DNA of 64,000 bases from an uncultured Bacteroidia bacterium (GTDB lineage: Bacteria > Bacteroidota > Bacteroidia > NS11-12g > UBA9320), in the NCBI GenBank assembly GCA_943787465.1, contig CALSMN010000001.1, positions 180,173 through 244,172 of the forward strand, written 5' to 3'. Below the pieces are notes generated by a model. That model had not been told where the DNA came from. It did not search any database and saw only the letters and a list, made by a program, of their open reading frames with translations. The position numbers were made by a program, and so were the translations under genes. Below, piece by piece: positions 44,253-54,212 of this stretch. The first letter of the stretch is position 1. Each line of letters starts with the position of its first letter.

Positions 44253-44260
44253 CAAATATA
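44253..44260 (-). promoter_or_regulatory. -7 box TATATTTG of comM
   Basis: Reverse-strand exact match ending 7 bases from the ATG at 44246, again near-leaderless. It rules out the in-frame TTG at 44255. Confidence 0.6.
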
Positions 44261-44285
44261 TTTGTTTTGCACTTTCATCGACCGA

Positions 44286-47183
44286 TTAATGAATGAGTAT
44301 TTTTTTGTAGGTATTCTTACTGCCATTTGATAATCGAAGGTAATATATGCCAGCCGGCCATTCTGTTATATCAAGATTGTGGATAGTTTTGGTATCTGCT
44401 GATGAAAATTCAAAAACGACGGCCCCCCAATTATTACAAATATGAAAGGGTTTATAGTTAGAGTTTTTACAATCTATTGTTATCGATGAGTTTGCAGGTA
44501 TCGGATTTATTAAAGGAGGATTATATGTGGCTTGCACGATTTTAGATCTATCTTTTTCAGTAGTAAATTGCCATTCCTCACTCCATGGACTAGATATACT
44601 CCCTGCAGTTGTCTTTACTCTCCAATAATATAATGTATTGTGATTCAAATCAGAATAGGTATATGAGTTTGTATTTGAAGTTCTCTTAAATACTCCAATA
44701 AAGTCAGGTGAATTTGAAAGCTCTATGGTATAACTTGTAGCACCCGATGTTTTTTCCCAATTTAAAGTTACATCTGTATTTAGGTTGTTGATCATATTTT
44801 GGGGCGAGACCAATTGAGGGGCTGGGAGTCCTTCGTCAGTGGTAAACTGCCATGTTTCACTCCAATCATAAAATTCTTGATTGGAGGAGTTTTTGCCGAT
44901 AACTCTCCAGTAATAGGTTGTTTTTTCTTTGAGAGCCAACGTTTTTGCATTACCTGAAACACTAACTTTTATTGCATTTGTAAAATCTTGTTTTGTACTG
45001 TATGCCAAGGTATAACTAGCCGCACCAGAATATTTATTCCAAGATAGTGTGGCAATTACAGGGACATCTTCAGATAAATTTTTAGGGGCTATAAGTGTAG
45101 GTGATCTTCTGGGTTTAGTTGTAAAGTTCCAAACATGACTCCACGATGAGGTGTCTTTATTATGAAATAGCTTAACTCGCCAAAAATATTGGGTGTTAAA
45201 TGTAATGATAGAGGGTGTTTCTAAAAAATAATGAAAGAAAGAATTTGAATCCTGTTGTTGAATCTGCCATGGATTAGAAAAATTTAGTGTGGAGTCTATT
45301 TCTAAAATATATCCAGAAGTTCCTTGTATAGAAGCCCAATCCAAACTAGTTAATGTCAGATTTTTGATATTATTAGACGGGTAGGTTAGACGAGGAGTGA
45401 AAATTTTAAACTGCCAAGTTTCACTCCAATCTGATGTGTCTTGTATTCCTATAGCTTTCAGTTTCCAATAGTATAATTTGCCAAAATAAAGTTCTGTAAG
45501 CGCAAAGGTATTAGTGAGTGAAATGAGGGTATCTATTTTATTTTTAGAAGAGAAGTCAGTAGATGTATCAACCATTAAATGATAGGTGACAGCTCCTTTA
45601 ACTCTCTCCCATTCAAGAAGGGTTGTTGTATTTGTTCCAAGGAAGTCACTGTTGTATGGCTTGATCAATTTAGGAGAAACTTGAGTCGTAAATTTTTTGG
45701 AGGTGCTCCATATGGAAGTATCAGCTTTGTGCCAACAACGCATTCGCCAGTAGTAATCTTGATTGAATTTAAAAAGTCTAGTTTTTACAGCAGGGTCATC
45801 AAAAATAGGTAACCCATACAACGTAGAGTCTAAAAATAACTCGGAGTTAAAATCAATAGATTCAGAGATTTGAATTTGAAAACCATCAATGCCTCTTCTT
45901 GTACTAAAAATGAGTGAATCTGTAATGTTAATATCCGTCCAATTGTTGTAAGGATAGTATGTTGTTGGAAACTGAAGAACACTTATGGTTCTTGTTTTTG
46001 ACCAATCTCCAGTATCTTTTGCATGATATGGCCTAGATCGGACATGGTATATGCCCCCAAAATTTAGGGTATCTAAGGTGATATTACCATCTGAGGAATG
46101 AAGGGATCGGAAGTCCTCGCTATCAAACGTATTATTTAAGTCAATTTGAAACTCATAACCTTCAGAACCCTCAATGGTTCGGTAAACTCGCAAATCTGCG
46201 ATTGGATCTACATATTGGTCTGAAAATGTAAAATTAGGGGCAAAACCATTGGTTGTGAATTCACTTTGTGACCAATAGGTTGTATCTGCAGCGTTAAATG
46301 CCCTTACTCTGTAATAATAATGGGTTTCGTACATCAATTGACCCACTTTAAATGGATTAGAATCAAATTTTCTAGTGCCATCTATACTCAAGGTATCGAT
46401 TAGTGCAATGGAGTTAAAAAAAGGTGAAGTATCTAACTGAACTTGAAAGGCCTCATAGATACTTCCGCTTTGCCAATCAAATTGAACTTCTACATCCTCT
46501 TTTACTGAGGCTGTTGGATATTTGGGTACAATAGAATCATAGATCATAAAATCCCCAGAATCGGACCACGAGCTTGAGTCTTTGTTATGAATACCACGAA
46601 ATCTCCAATAGTAGTGACTTCCATACCTTAAATTTTCTTGAAAACTTTCAATATAAAAGGACTTAAATGTATCGGGAATAGATATGTGTCTATTGATAGT
46701 TGAGTTGAATAAAGGGGTGGTGTCTAATTGTAATTCGAATGTATCATAAGGTGCAGTTCTAAAACAGGAGAGGTATATTTTAGAGTAGTTTAGTGTTGCC
46801 CCCGTTGAAGAAGGGTGATATCTTTGTATTGTATTGCTCGTGGTAAACGACCAAATGGAAGTCCAATTTGAAGAATCAGAATTTGAAATTGCTTTAGCTC
46901 TCCAATAATAGGTGGTATTCTGTTGAAGTTTGTAAATCCATTGCCGTGTATTAAAAGAACCCTTTTTTACTTCAATTCTAACTGGGTTAGACATAGACAA
47001 TGTTGTGGAATACTCAAAAGCATAGGTAGTTCCATTGCTATTCTTTAGGTTTAATTGAACTCCTGTAGGCTGATTTGTGGCTTGATCTGTTGGTGATACT
47101 TGGGTAGGGATAGTGAGTGCAGCAGTAGCGGTAAAGTTCCATAATGTAATGCAACACACCCAAAAAGATAATTTGACCTTCAT
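44286..47183 (-). CDS. large secreted fibronectin-type-III-like repeat protein with T9SS sorting domain
   Basis: A 965-residue extracellular protein: signal peptide (ends near residue 22, ATAALT), about nine fibronectin III-like modules of ~95 residues, each with a Trp-Ser-x-x-W-x-F-T ending (SNWTSIWSFTTS, SDWSETWQFKIF, SSPWSEEWQFTTE), and a C-terminal T9SS domain (INPIPANSSITIDC ... GIYYLRLSNGSKNTYKKI). Likely a surface adhesin or scaffold; no enzyme domain seen. Confidence 0.85.
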   Translation of the reverse strand: MKVKLSFWVCCITLWNFTATAALTIPTQVSPTDQATNQPTGVQLNLKNSNGTTYAFEYSTTLSMSNPVRIEVKKGSFNTRQWIYKLQQNTTYYWRAKAISNSDSSNWTSIWSFTTSNTIQRYHPSSTGATLNYSKIYLSCFRTAPYDTFELQLDTTPLFNSTINRHISIPDTFKSFYIESFQENLRYGSHYYWRFRGIHNKDSSSWSDSGDFMIYDSIVPKYPTASVKEDVEVQFDWQSGSIYEAFQVQLDTSPFFNSIALIDTLSIDGTRKFDSNPFKVGQLMYETHYYYRVRAFNAADTTYWSQSEFTTNGFAPNFTFSDQYVDPIADLRVYRTIEGSEGYEFQIDLNNTFDSEDFRSLHSSDGNITLDTLNFGGIYHVRSRPYHAKDTGDWSKTRTISVLQFPTTYYPYNNWTDINITDSLIFSTRRGIDGFQIQISESIDFNSELFLDSTLYGLPIFDDPAVKTRLFKFNQDYYWRMRCWHKADTSIWSTSKKFTTQVSPKLIKPYNSDFLGTNTTTLLEWERVKGAVTYHLMVDTSTDFSSKNKIDTLISLTNTFALTELYFGKLYYWKLKAIGIQDTSDWSETWQFKIFTPRLTYPSNNIKNLTLTSLDWASIQGTSGYILEIDSTLNFSNPWQIQQQDSNSFFHYFLETPSIITFNTQYFWRVKLFHNKDTSSWSHVWNFTTKPRRSPTLIAPKNLSEDVPVIATLSWNKYSGAASYTLAYSTKQDFTNAIKVSVSGNAKTLALKEKTTYYWRVIGKNSSNQEFYDWSETWQFTTDEGLPAPQLVSPQNMINNLNTDVTLNWEKTSGATSYTIELSNSPDFIGVFKRTSNTNSYTYSDLNHNTLYYWRVKTTAGSISSPWSEEWQFTTEKDRSKIVQATYNPPLINPIPANSSITIDCKNSNYKPFHICNNWGAVVFEFSSADTKTIHNLDITEWPAGIYYLRLSNGSKNTYKKILIH

Positions 47184-47264
47184 GTTAATCTATTCAACGA
47201 AGATAAAATCTAAAATGACAAAATAAAAACCCCTAAATAGGCCTGCTTTAGAATTTTTTAATGG

Positions 47265-47278
47265 TTCCGTAAACGGAA
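47265..47278. promoter_or_regulatory. perfect dyad TTCCGT-AA-ACGGAA in a divergent spacer
   Basis: A 14-base inverted repeat with a two-base centre between the FN3 repeat gene (minus) and the YdjM-type gene (plus). It looks like an operator but has no pairing regulator nearby. Confidence 0.45.
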
Positions 47279-47423
47279 ATTAGTGAGTATAAACTAGCCA
47301 GGCCGGTTAATACAATGAGTGAGTATGATATCAAAATATAATTTTTAATTCATAAATATAGCAATATTTTTAAAAAAATAGGTTAGAGTATACCTAATGG
47401 TTTAGATTAGCAGTCATAAATAC

Positions 47424-48626
47424 ATGGATTCATTAACTCAAATTGTACTAGGAGCTGCTGTTGGAGAGGTAGTTTTAGGAAAGAAAATTGGGAATAGAGC
47501 CATGGTCTGGGGAGCGGTTGGCGGCACAATCCCCGACTTGGATGTATTGGGGGGGCTTTTTCTTTCCAACATTGATAATGTTGCCTTTCATCGAGGGTTT
47601 AGTCATTCTATACTTTTTTGTATTTTGGGGGCGTTTGTTTTTGGATGGTTGGCCTACCAACTTTATCAAAGTAGTTTTCATCGATGGCTGGCTATTTTAT
47701 CAAAGTCTCTGGCAGGTGTTTTGATAATTGCGGCTATTCAGTTTGTTATTACTCGTTTTTCCCCTGATACTTATTGGTCTTTGATGTTGATAATTCCTAG
47801 TGTTGTCTTCGGGGTGTTTTTGAATGTTAAAAAAAGGTATTTTAATGACAATTGGTCGCCACCTCAAGCTACGATACGCAATTGGCAGTGGTTATTTTTT
47901 TGGGCATTAATCACGCATCCCTTGCTGGATTGTTTTACCATGTATGGCACTCAATTATTTGCCCCTTTTTCAGATATGCGCGTAGCTTGGAGTACAATAT
48001 CAGTAGTAGACCCTTTTTATACGTTACCATTTTTGGTTTGTCTTATTACTGCATCTCGCATCGATAGAAATAAAAAAAACAGACGATTATGGAATTATTG
48101 GGGGATAGGAATAAGTTCTTTTTATCTGGTATTTACAGTATGGAATAAACATCATATAGACACCCTTTTTAAAAATGCTGCTATTCGTCAGAATATTACC
48201 ATACATCGAAGCATTTCTAATCCGACCATATTGACCAATATTTTGTGGAATTATACCGGAGAGTCTACTTATTATTACTATGTTGCTCAATATTCGATGC
48301 TTGATACAAAAGGAATCACTTTTTCTAAAATCGATAAAAATCATCAACTTATTTCATCAAAAAACAATCCTACCATGCAGACACTAAAGTGGTTTTCGGA
48401 CGGATATTATACCATTCATATCATGGAAGATTCATGGCAGTTCAGTGACTTGCGATTTGGTACTTTTTCAGGAAAAGGAGATGGCCCCAACGATTTTTTC
48501 TTTCGTTTTCTTTTGGAAAAAGATAAAGATGGGGTTATTCAACTGAGCAAAACGTTGAGTGGTCCTCCACCAGAAAAAAAAGAACAACTTTTTCCAAGTT
48601 TAATTAGGCGAATTCGCGGTATATAA
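47424..48626 (+). CDS. YdjM/LexA-binding family membrane-bound metal-dependent hydrolase
   Basis: A 400-residue membrane protein: MDSLTQIVLGAAVGEVVLGKK at the N-terminus, PDLDVLG and HRGFSHSI, GLFYH-like HPLLDCFTMYGTQL, four to five membrane segments in the first 220 residues, then an extracytoplasmic C-terminal half. The His/Asp motifs fit the DUF457 metal-dependent hydrolase family. Function unknown. Confidence 0.83.
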   Translation: MDSLTQIVLGAAVGEVVLGKKIGNRAMVWGAVGGTIPDLDVLGGLFLSNIDNVAFHRGFSHSILFCILGAFVFGWLAYQLYQSSFHRWLAILSKSLAGVLIIAAIQFVITRFSPDTYWSLMLIIPSVVFGVFLNVKKRYFNDNWSPPQATIRNWQWLFFWALITHPLLDCFTMYGTQLFAPFSDMRVAWSTISVVDPFYTLPFLVCLITASRIDRNKKNRRLWNYWGIGISSFYLVFTVWNKHHIDTLFKNAAIRQNITIHRSISNPTILTNILWNYTGESTYYYYVAQYSMLDTKGITFSKIDKNHQLISSKNNPTMQTLKWFSDGYYTIHIMEDSWQFSDLRFGTFSGKGDGPNDFFFRFLLEKDKDGVIQLSKTLSGPPPEKKEQLFPSLIRRIRGI

Positions 48627-48683
48627 AGGCATTGTAGATTTCTTACCTATTGCATATTGATCAATAATTGAATATACTTGTGT

Positions 48684-50810
48684 ATGCGTTTTTTCCTCTT
48701 TTTTCAATTTACGTTATTCTTTACTTTAGGATTTTCTCAAAATTCATTGCATTTTGATGGGTCAGATGATGGGGTTAATTGTGGGACTTCCACTTTGCTG
48801 AATGTTGGGAATAAAGCTTTTAGTATTGAGGCTTGGATTTATGCCGACCAGTTCAAAACCAATATATATGATGGAAGTATTATTATGAAGGAAAATAATT
48901 CAAATAATGGTGGATTTATGTTTAGAGCTGGAGCCGGAGGTAAGTTAAATTTCGGGATAGGTTCTGGAACCAATTCTTCTTGGTTAGAACTTTCTTCAGC
49001 AGCCGTATTAAGCTCAAGTACGTGGCATCATGTGGCTGCTACGTATGATGGATCATACATGCGGTTGTATATTGACGGATCTTTGACTGATTCATTATCT
49101 GCTACAATTAGTGTTGGAGGTTCATCAACTACACCCCTCACTTTAGGGTATCATCCTGTTTATGCTTCAAGAGGCTGGAGTGGTCGTATTGATGAAGTAA
49201 GAATATGGGACACTACTCGGACAGTCAATCAAATTAAGCAAAATAGGAATGATGAATTTTGTAGTTTTAGTACTCCTCATTTAGTTGGATACTATAAACT
49301 AGACGCTGGGATTGCACAAGGTTCGAATACTGGGAAAAATAGGGCAATTGATTATTCCAGTAGTAGACAAAATGGAACATTAACCAATTTTACTTTAAAT
49401 GGATCCAACTCCAATTGGCACGTGGGAAAAGTACTGGGTCAAGATACGATAACCAATACTGATTCTTCCTCCAATTGTGGCCCCTATTATGATCGGGATT
49501 TAAAAACGTATATATCCAAAACCAGTTCAGTTACTAAACATTTTGTAAGTTATACGGGATGTGACTCAGCATATAGTAAATATATTGAGATAAAGTCCAA
49601 TACAAACTCTACCCAAAGCTATTGGGTGTGTGATAGCTTGACATCTATTACAGGTAAAATTTACAGAAAATCAGGGACATATTATGATATCATTCCTAAT
49701 TATCTTGGATGTGACAGTATTATCACTACGCAACTTAAGGTAGGTGCAGATACCAGTTTTATGGATACTTCGATGTGCGATATTTATATATCTTCTCAAG
49801 GAAATACGTATACTAAAAGCGGCAGATATTTTGAAACGTATATGAGTCATTTGGGGTGTGATAGTATTCTTCAACTAGATCTAGAAATAATTCCAACCAC
49901 CTACTCGAGTATTACTCTTGAGACCTGTGATTCTATTCAAAATTTAACCCAAACTCAATGGTTAAAACCTGGAGATATAGTGACAGATACAATCGTCAAT
50001 CGTAGTGGATGTGACAGCATTGTTCGTTTGACAGTAGAATCGTTAAAATCAGCTTATAAAATGGATGAAAGTGCATGTTTATTTTATACTTCACCGTCGG
50101 GTAAGGTATATACATCCAGCGGGGTATATGCGGATACATTGATTAATGTACAAGGATGTGATAGTGTATTATCGATTCATCTAACGATACGTATTCCTAC
50201 CACAGAAGTAATAAAAATAGATGCCTGTTTTGAGACCGTTTTACCTACATCAGGAGAGTTAGTTACTTCTTCTGGCATGTATTATGATACCTTGATGAAT
50301 ATGCAAGGATGCGACAGTTTTGTAACTATGGATGTTTTAATTCGGACAGTAAATACTCAAGTTAAGGAGGCCCCATATAAACTTACAGCTTTAAGCAGTT
50401 CTGGAAGTTTTCAATGGTTGGATTGTTCTAACGGTTATTCACAACTTCCAGGCGAAGTATCTGCAACGTTAGATTATGCTAATAGTGGGCAATATGCCGT
50501 GGAAATATCAGATAATCAATGCATTGACACATCGGCATGTTATGGTTTGACGGGTTTAGGTGTGTCAGATTTTGCGATGCCTTATTTTCAATGTATCCCT
50601 CATCCTAATCGGGGACGATTTGTGTTAGTCACCCAAGAACCCACACAAAATGCAGAACTCCAAATATATACCTTAACAGGAAGATTGGTCACTAAATCTA
50701 TGTTGCAGAACGGTCGTAAACATTCTATTGATTTTGATTTAGATCCGGGAATATATAGGATATTAATTTTGGATAATCATATCCATTTGGGTAGGCTTAT
50801 AATTTATTAA
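48684..50810 (+). CDS. secreted LamG-domain protein with CDS-repeat region and T9SS sorting domain
   Basis: A 708-residue secreted protein: signal peptide (ends near 18, LGFSQ), LamG/concanavalin-like domain at about 20-200 (FSIEAWIYADQF, WHHVAATYDGSYMRLYIDG, IDEVRIWDTTRT), five to six repeats of ~45 residues each with a GCDS motif (SHLGCDSILQ, NRSGCDSIVR, NVQGCDSVL), and a C-terminal T9SS domain (PNRGRFVLVTQEPTQNAELQIY). The ATG at 48684 was chosen over TTG 48678 because of the TATACTTG box at 48673. Probable adhesin. Confidence 0.85.
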   Translation: MRFFLFFQFTLFFTLGFSQNSLHFDGSDDGVNCGTSTLLNVGNKAFSIEAWIYADQFKTNIYDGSIIMKENNSNNGGFMFRAGAGGKLNFGIGSGTNSSWLELSSAAVLSSSTWHHVAATYDGSYMRLYIDGSLTDSLSATISVGGSSTTPLTLGYHPVYASRGWSGRIDEVRIWDTTRTVNQIKQNRNDEFCSFSTPHLVGYYKLDAGIAQGSNTGKNRAIDYSSSRQNGTLTNFTLNGSNSNWHVGKVLGQDTITNTDSSSNCGPYYDRDLKTYISKTSSVTKHFVSYTGCDSAYSKYIEIKSNTNSTQSYWVCDSLTSITGKIYRKSGTYYDIIPNYLGCDSIITTQLKVGADTSFMDTSMCDIYISSQGNTYTKSGRYFETYMSHLGCDSILQLDLEIIPTTYSSITLETCDSIQNLTQTQWLKPGDIVTDTIVNRSGCDSIVRLTVESLKSAYKMDESACLFYTSPSGKVYTSSGVYADTLINVQGCDSVLSIHLTIRIPTTEVIKIDACFETVLPTSGELVTSSGMYYDTLMNMQGCDSFVTMDVLIRTVNTQVKEAPYKLTALSSSGSFQWLDCSNGYSQLPGEVSATLDYANSGQYAVEISDNQCIDTSACYGLTGLGVSDFAMPYFQCIPHPNRGRFVLVTQEPTQNAELQIYTLTGRLVTKSMLQNGRKHSIDFDLDPGIYRILILDNHIHLGRLIIY

Positions 50811-50815
50811 ATAAG

Positions 50816-50831
50816 ATTTTAGACCTAAAAT
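50816..50831. terminator. weak bidirectional hairpin between convergent genes
   Basis: ATTTTAG-AC-CTAAAAT, 7-bp AT-rich stem, between the LamG gene and the DUF3575 gene that face each other. Low stability; offered as a possible terminator only. Confidence 0.3.
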
Positions 50832-51514
50832 TAAAATGCGTAACCAAAATTAAACCCAAATCTAGGGCTCACTCCTTCTGTATCTTCTAATTTGAAGTCC
50901 AGATATTTTTTACTGAATAATTGATCACCCACTGTACTATAATTTTCATCAGAAGACTTATCATTTAAATGCGTCAAATCATATTTCATCTTAGATGATC
51001 TAGATTTATATCCAGCTCCTAGAAAGATATCAAATGAAAACCCACCTCTACTGATCCACTGAAATCCAAGTGTTCCCCCTCCGCCGTAAGTTAACACACT
51101 TTCTTCTCGGGATAAATTTTGATCTATTCCTGAAGCCCCATTACTATGATCAGTTAAATCTTTATTAATATTTCTTAGTCTTCCATAAGCTGCAATAAAA
51201 AACCCTTCAGGTGCAAATTTACCAGGATACCATCTAAGTTCGGGAACAATAATAATTCCTGATTTTTGGGTTTCATAAGAATACGATTGACCATCAACAG
51301 TTGATGTACCCTCAGACCCAGTGGATATGGCTCCTAACGAAAATTGACCACTTAAGCTAGGCAGAAATGCCCTCTCATAGGTTAATTGATATTGCCCTAC
51401 AAAGGCGCCTACGACATTGGTTTTAATAACATTAATTCTTTCTTGAGATTTTGCTGTAACACCGAAAAACAAAATTGTAATTAATAGGATAAATTTAAAT
51501 TTAGTAGTATACAT
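50831..51514 (-). CDS. outer-membrane beta-barrel protein (DUF3575-like)
   Basis: A 227-residue protein with signal peptide (ends FGVTAKSQ) and a barrel beginning RINVIKTNVVGAFVGQYQLTYERAF, which resembles DUF3575, then strands with alternating aromatic residues and a final FGFNFGYAF. Located in the outer membrane. Ligand unknown. Confidence 0.78.
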   Translation of the reverse strand: MYTTKFKFILLITILFFGVTAKSQERINVIKTNVVGAFVGQYQLTYERAFLPSLSGQFSLGAISTGSEGTSTVDGQSYSYETQKSGIIIVPELRWYPGKFAPEGFFIAAYGRLRNINKDLTDHSNGASGIDQNLSREESVLTYGGGGTLGFQWISRGGFSFDIFLGAGYKSRSSKMKYDLTHLNDKSSDENYSTVGDQLFSKKYLDFKLEDTEGVSPRFGFNFGYAF

Positions 51515-51672
51515 AGTTGATAAAATATTTAAAATTGTGAGCAGAAAAGGTATAGTCTTTAAATACTGATTTCCAATTTTCGTTGTGAAAATGGAATAAA
51601 TATAAATTACGTGTAGGAGAAAAGCTGAGTTTAAAAAACCTCCTTTTTAAATGATTAGGAAATTAGTTAACA

Positions 51673-52272
51673 CTATTTAAAAGAAAAATCATCTAACACA
51701 ACAATCACCTCATTTCTACGATTATAGGTTTCAAAAGGAGCATTGTAACCCAGAAAATAAAATTGGTTTGAATGCGTAATTTGCTGCTTTTGTAATAACT
51801 CTATCAGTTTTATTTTATGTTGCTCTATTTTGGATTGGTTAGCCCATCCTCCAAACGTTACAGCCGCTACCATTTTTGCGGGTTCTTTTTTGAACTGAAT
51901 TTGATTATCGTTAGGTTTTGGAAGGGAATTTTCGTTGTTTTTGGGCACCATAAACATCATAGTCATCGAGTCTTCTAATGACATTGCTACAGGAGATGTC
52001 ATAGCAATTTTTTCTTGGTTTTCATTTCCCCCAAAGATATAGCCTGCTAAAATGGAGAACCCTTTACTCGATACTTTTTCATATTCGTTAGATGGTAATG
52101 TTACAGCAGTGAATAATCGGGATTCATATTGACGGATTTCAAAATCATCATAGGTTTTGATTACAGAATAGGGATAGGTTTCTATTGATTTCTGACTTTT
52201 TTTAGCATACAATTGAATGATGACAAATACAAGAACGAGGGTGCCTGTGAGTGCTAAAAGTAGTTTCATCAT
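51673..52272 (-). CDS. SOUL heme-binding family protein
   Basis: A 199-residue protein with an N-terminal membrane anchor (MMKLLLALTGTLVLVFVII) and a SOUL domain: YPYSVIKTYDDFEIRQYESRLFTAV, LAGYIFGGNENQEKIAMTSPVAM, MMFMVPKNN, VAAVTFGGWANQSKIEQH, NQFYFLGYNAPFETYNRRNEV. These lines are the family signature. TTG at 52290 is in frame; the ATG at 52272 is preferred. Heme binding is known for animal members; for bacterial ones the function is open. Confidence 0.88.
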   Translation of the reverse strand: MMKLLLALTGTLVLVFVIIQLYAKKSQKSIETYPYSVIKTYDDFEIRQYESRLFTAVTLPSNEYEKVSSKGFSILAGYIFGGNENQEKIAMTSPVAMSLEDSMTMMFMVPKNNENSLPKPNDNQIQFKKEPAKMVAAVTFGGWANQSKIEQHKIKLIELLQKQQITHSNQFYFLGYNAPFETYNRRNEVIVVLDDFSFK

Positions 52273-52337
52273 TGGATAAGGTCTTATCAACTTAACATAC
52301 CATGGGTTATTTTGATTTTTCTTAAATCAAAAGACAT

Positions 52338-52369
52338 AAAAAAGCTGCATGAGATAATTCATGCAGCTT
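52338..52369 (-). terminator. rho-independent terminator of the YceI gene
   Basis: Stem AAGCTGCATGA (52342-52352) with TCATGCAGCTT (52359-52369), loop GATAAT, and a run of A on the plus strand at 52338-52343 that gives U in the minus-strand RNA. It lies 20 bases past the YceI stop. Confidence 0.85.
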
Positions 52370-52389
52370 AAATGGAATGATCTGTAAGA

Positions 52390-53019
52390 TTATTTTTTTC
52401 CTTGGATTGTTAAATCAAATTGTATAGCGTCATCAATCAAATAATCACCTAAGTTTTGAAAGAAATTACCGCTATTGTAAGTAACACCCCACAAAGTTCG
52501 GTCAATCGAAAATGTTGATTTTGCAATAACGATTCCATTTTCTTCGGACAAGGTATACGGAATAGTAATCGATTTGGTTACATCTTTGATTGTCAAGTTA
52601 GCCGTTATTTCGTTTGCTGTAGCAGAAGTAATTTCAAAGAGTGATTCGTTGTATTTTTCTGTTTCAAAAAAATCTCCGGTCGTCAGGTGTCCTTTTAATT
52701 TACCTTTAGTTTCTTCGTCCATTCCTTCATCGGTCACCTCAATGGTATTCATATCAATACTAAATATACCTCCAGTGATGCTTCCTTTTTCGGTATATAG
52801 GGTACCTTTTTTAACTGAAATAGTTCCACTGTGGCTGTCGCCTGTGGGTTTAGTTCCTTTCCATAGGACCTCACTAGTAGATGGGTCAATGGTGTAACTT
52901 TGGCTGTTTTCAGAAATAGCTGCAGGAGCTTGAGCATCTTGAGCTTCTGTACTTGGACTAGGGCTATTACAAGCACCAATTGCAAATAAAATAGTGGCAG
53001 ATAAAATAATTTTTTTCAT
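52390..53019 (-). CDS. YceI-like lipoprotein
   Basis: A 209-residue lipocalin-fold protein anchored as a lipoprotein (IGACNS, Cys17). Core motifs: YTIDPSTSEVLWKGTKPTG, HSGTISVKKG, GSITGGIFSIDMNTIEV, LTIKDVTKSITIPYTL, STFSIDRTLWGVTYNS and IDDAIQFDLTI. YceI proteins bind long isoprenoid or fatty molecules in a tunnel. Ligand here not known. Confidence 0.92.
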   Translation of the reverse strand: MKKIILSATILFAIGACNSPSPSTEAQDAQAPAAISENSQSYTIDPSTSEVLWKGTKPTGDSHSGTISVKKGTLYTEKGSITGGIFSIDMNTIEVTDEGMDEETKGKLKGHLTTGDFFETEKYNESLFEITSATANEITANLTIKDVTKSITIPYTLSEENGIVIAKSTFSIDRTLWGVTYNSGNFFQNLGDYLIDDAIQFDLTIQGKK

Positions 53020-53111
53020 GTTGTTTAATTTAACTTATGTGAATATTAACACACTATCTAACCAATAGTTTTAATGTGTGACAATATTTGTGAGTAAACT
53101 ATGATATAGAT

Positions 53112-53528
53112 TTAATGGGGAAGTTTATTTCGGATTATTCCATATACATAAACACCTAAAATAGCAAAGACGATACCGATGAGCATGATGGTGTGGCCAT
53201 ATCCCAAGTGTGCATATAGAGGACCAGGACAAGATCCAGTCATCGCCCATCCTAAACCAAAGAGGACTCCTCCCATAAAATTAGCCTTTGGCTTGAGGAC
53301 TTTATCTCCCAATACTACTGATTTTCCGTCGATCGTTTTTAGATTGAATCTACGGATGAGAAACAGGGATAATGCTCCCACGGCAATCGCCGACCCAATG
53401 ATGCCATACATGTGAAAACTCTTAAACATGAACATCTCTTGGATACGAAACCAGGAAATAACTTCTCCTTTGACCAAAGCAGTACTAAATAACATCCCAA
53501 CGAGTAAGGCGTATATATTTTTTTTCAT
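53112..53528 (-). CDS. YeeE/YedE family transporter, second half (DUF6691-like)
   Basis: A 138-residue membrane protein with four helices; SFHMYGIIGSA, NFMGGVLFGLGWAMTGSCPGPLYAHLGYGH carries the conserved GSCPGP Cys. The frame continues upstream to 53741, but the ATG at 53528 overlaps the stop of the partner gene in ATGA and starts with a membrane helix. With the partner it forms the two-part thiosulfate/sulfur transporter found in this phylum. Confidence 0.88.
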   Translation of the reverse strand: MKKNIYALLVGMLFSTALVKGEVISWFRIQEMFMFKSFHMYGIIGSAIAVGALSLFLIRRFNLKTIDGKSVVLGDKVLKPKANFMGGVLFGLGWAMTGSCPGPLYAHLGYGHTIMLIGIVFAILGVYVYGIIRNKLPH

Positions 53529-54091
53529 AGGGATAAAATAAAAGGTAAAACAAACCAGGTCATGATTAACCCACCTACAAAAAATCCAATTACTGCAACC
53601 AACGAAGCCAGTTTCATCATACTGAGTCCCATGATGGCATGTCCTGAGGTACAACCTCCCGCGTATCGGGTTCCAAAACCTACTAAAAATCCACCCAAGC
53701 ATAGCATGATAATGGTTCGAGGTGAAGTAAGATGTTCCCAACTAAATATTTCGGATGGGAGCAATTGTTGGGAGGTAGTGATTCCATAGGAATGGAGTCG
53801 AGCCAATGTGTCACCATGGATATCAGGGGCTTCTAAATTGGGAAAAAATTGAGCAACGACGAACGCACCCAATCCTACACCAAGGATGAAAGTGAGGGCC
53901 CACATTCTCGATTTCCAATCGTACTGGAAGAAGGTAATTTTGGTATTCGGCATACACATGGCACAGAAGTCGCGTAGGGTGCTAGATATACCAAAAGATT
54001 CATTGAGCAATAAAAGTAACAACGGAACAGTGAGTCCGATGATAGGTCCTGCCACATACCAAGGCCAGGGATTGTTTAATAATTCAATCAT
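53525..54091 (-). CDS. YeeE/YedE family transporter, first half
   Basis: A 188-residue membrane protein with five hydrophobic segments; the conserved Cys is in GTRYAGGCTSGHAIMGLSMM near residue 146. Known YeeE imports thiosulfate. It is coupled to the smaller DUF6691-like gene by an ATGA overlap. No rhodanese or sulfur enzyme is adjacent; the nearest rhodanese is 29 kb away. Confidence 0.88.
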   Translation of the reverse strand: MIELLNNPWPWYVAGPIIGLTVPLLLLLLNESFGISSTLRDFCAMCMPNTKITFFQYDWKSRMWALTFILGVGLGAFVVAQFFPNLEAPDIHGDTLARLHSYGITTSQQLLPSEIFSWEHLTSPRTIIMLCLGGFLVGFGTRYAGGCTSGHAIMGLSMMKLASLVAVIGFFVGGLIMTWFVLPFILSL

Positions 54092-54212
54092 AATTTATTT
54101 GGAATGACAATATTAACTTAAACCCAGCAAGTTTTTTGCAATTTGATAGAATTGTTGCAATCACGGGAAGGGTATTTTTGGTAAAATGCTTACGGCGTTA
54201 AAAATGAGGGGC

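Noticed and set aside
53529..53741. 71-residue extension of the second YeeE/YedE gene
   Set aside because: It is a shadow of the first YeeE/YedE gene in another frame; the ATG at 53528 with ATGA overlap is convincing.
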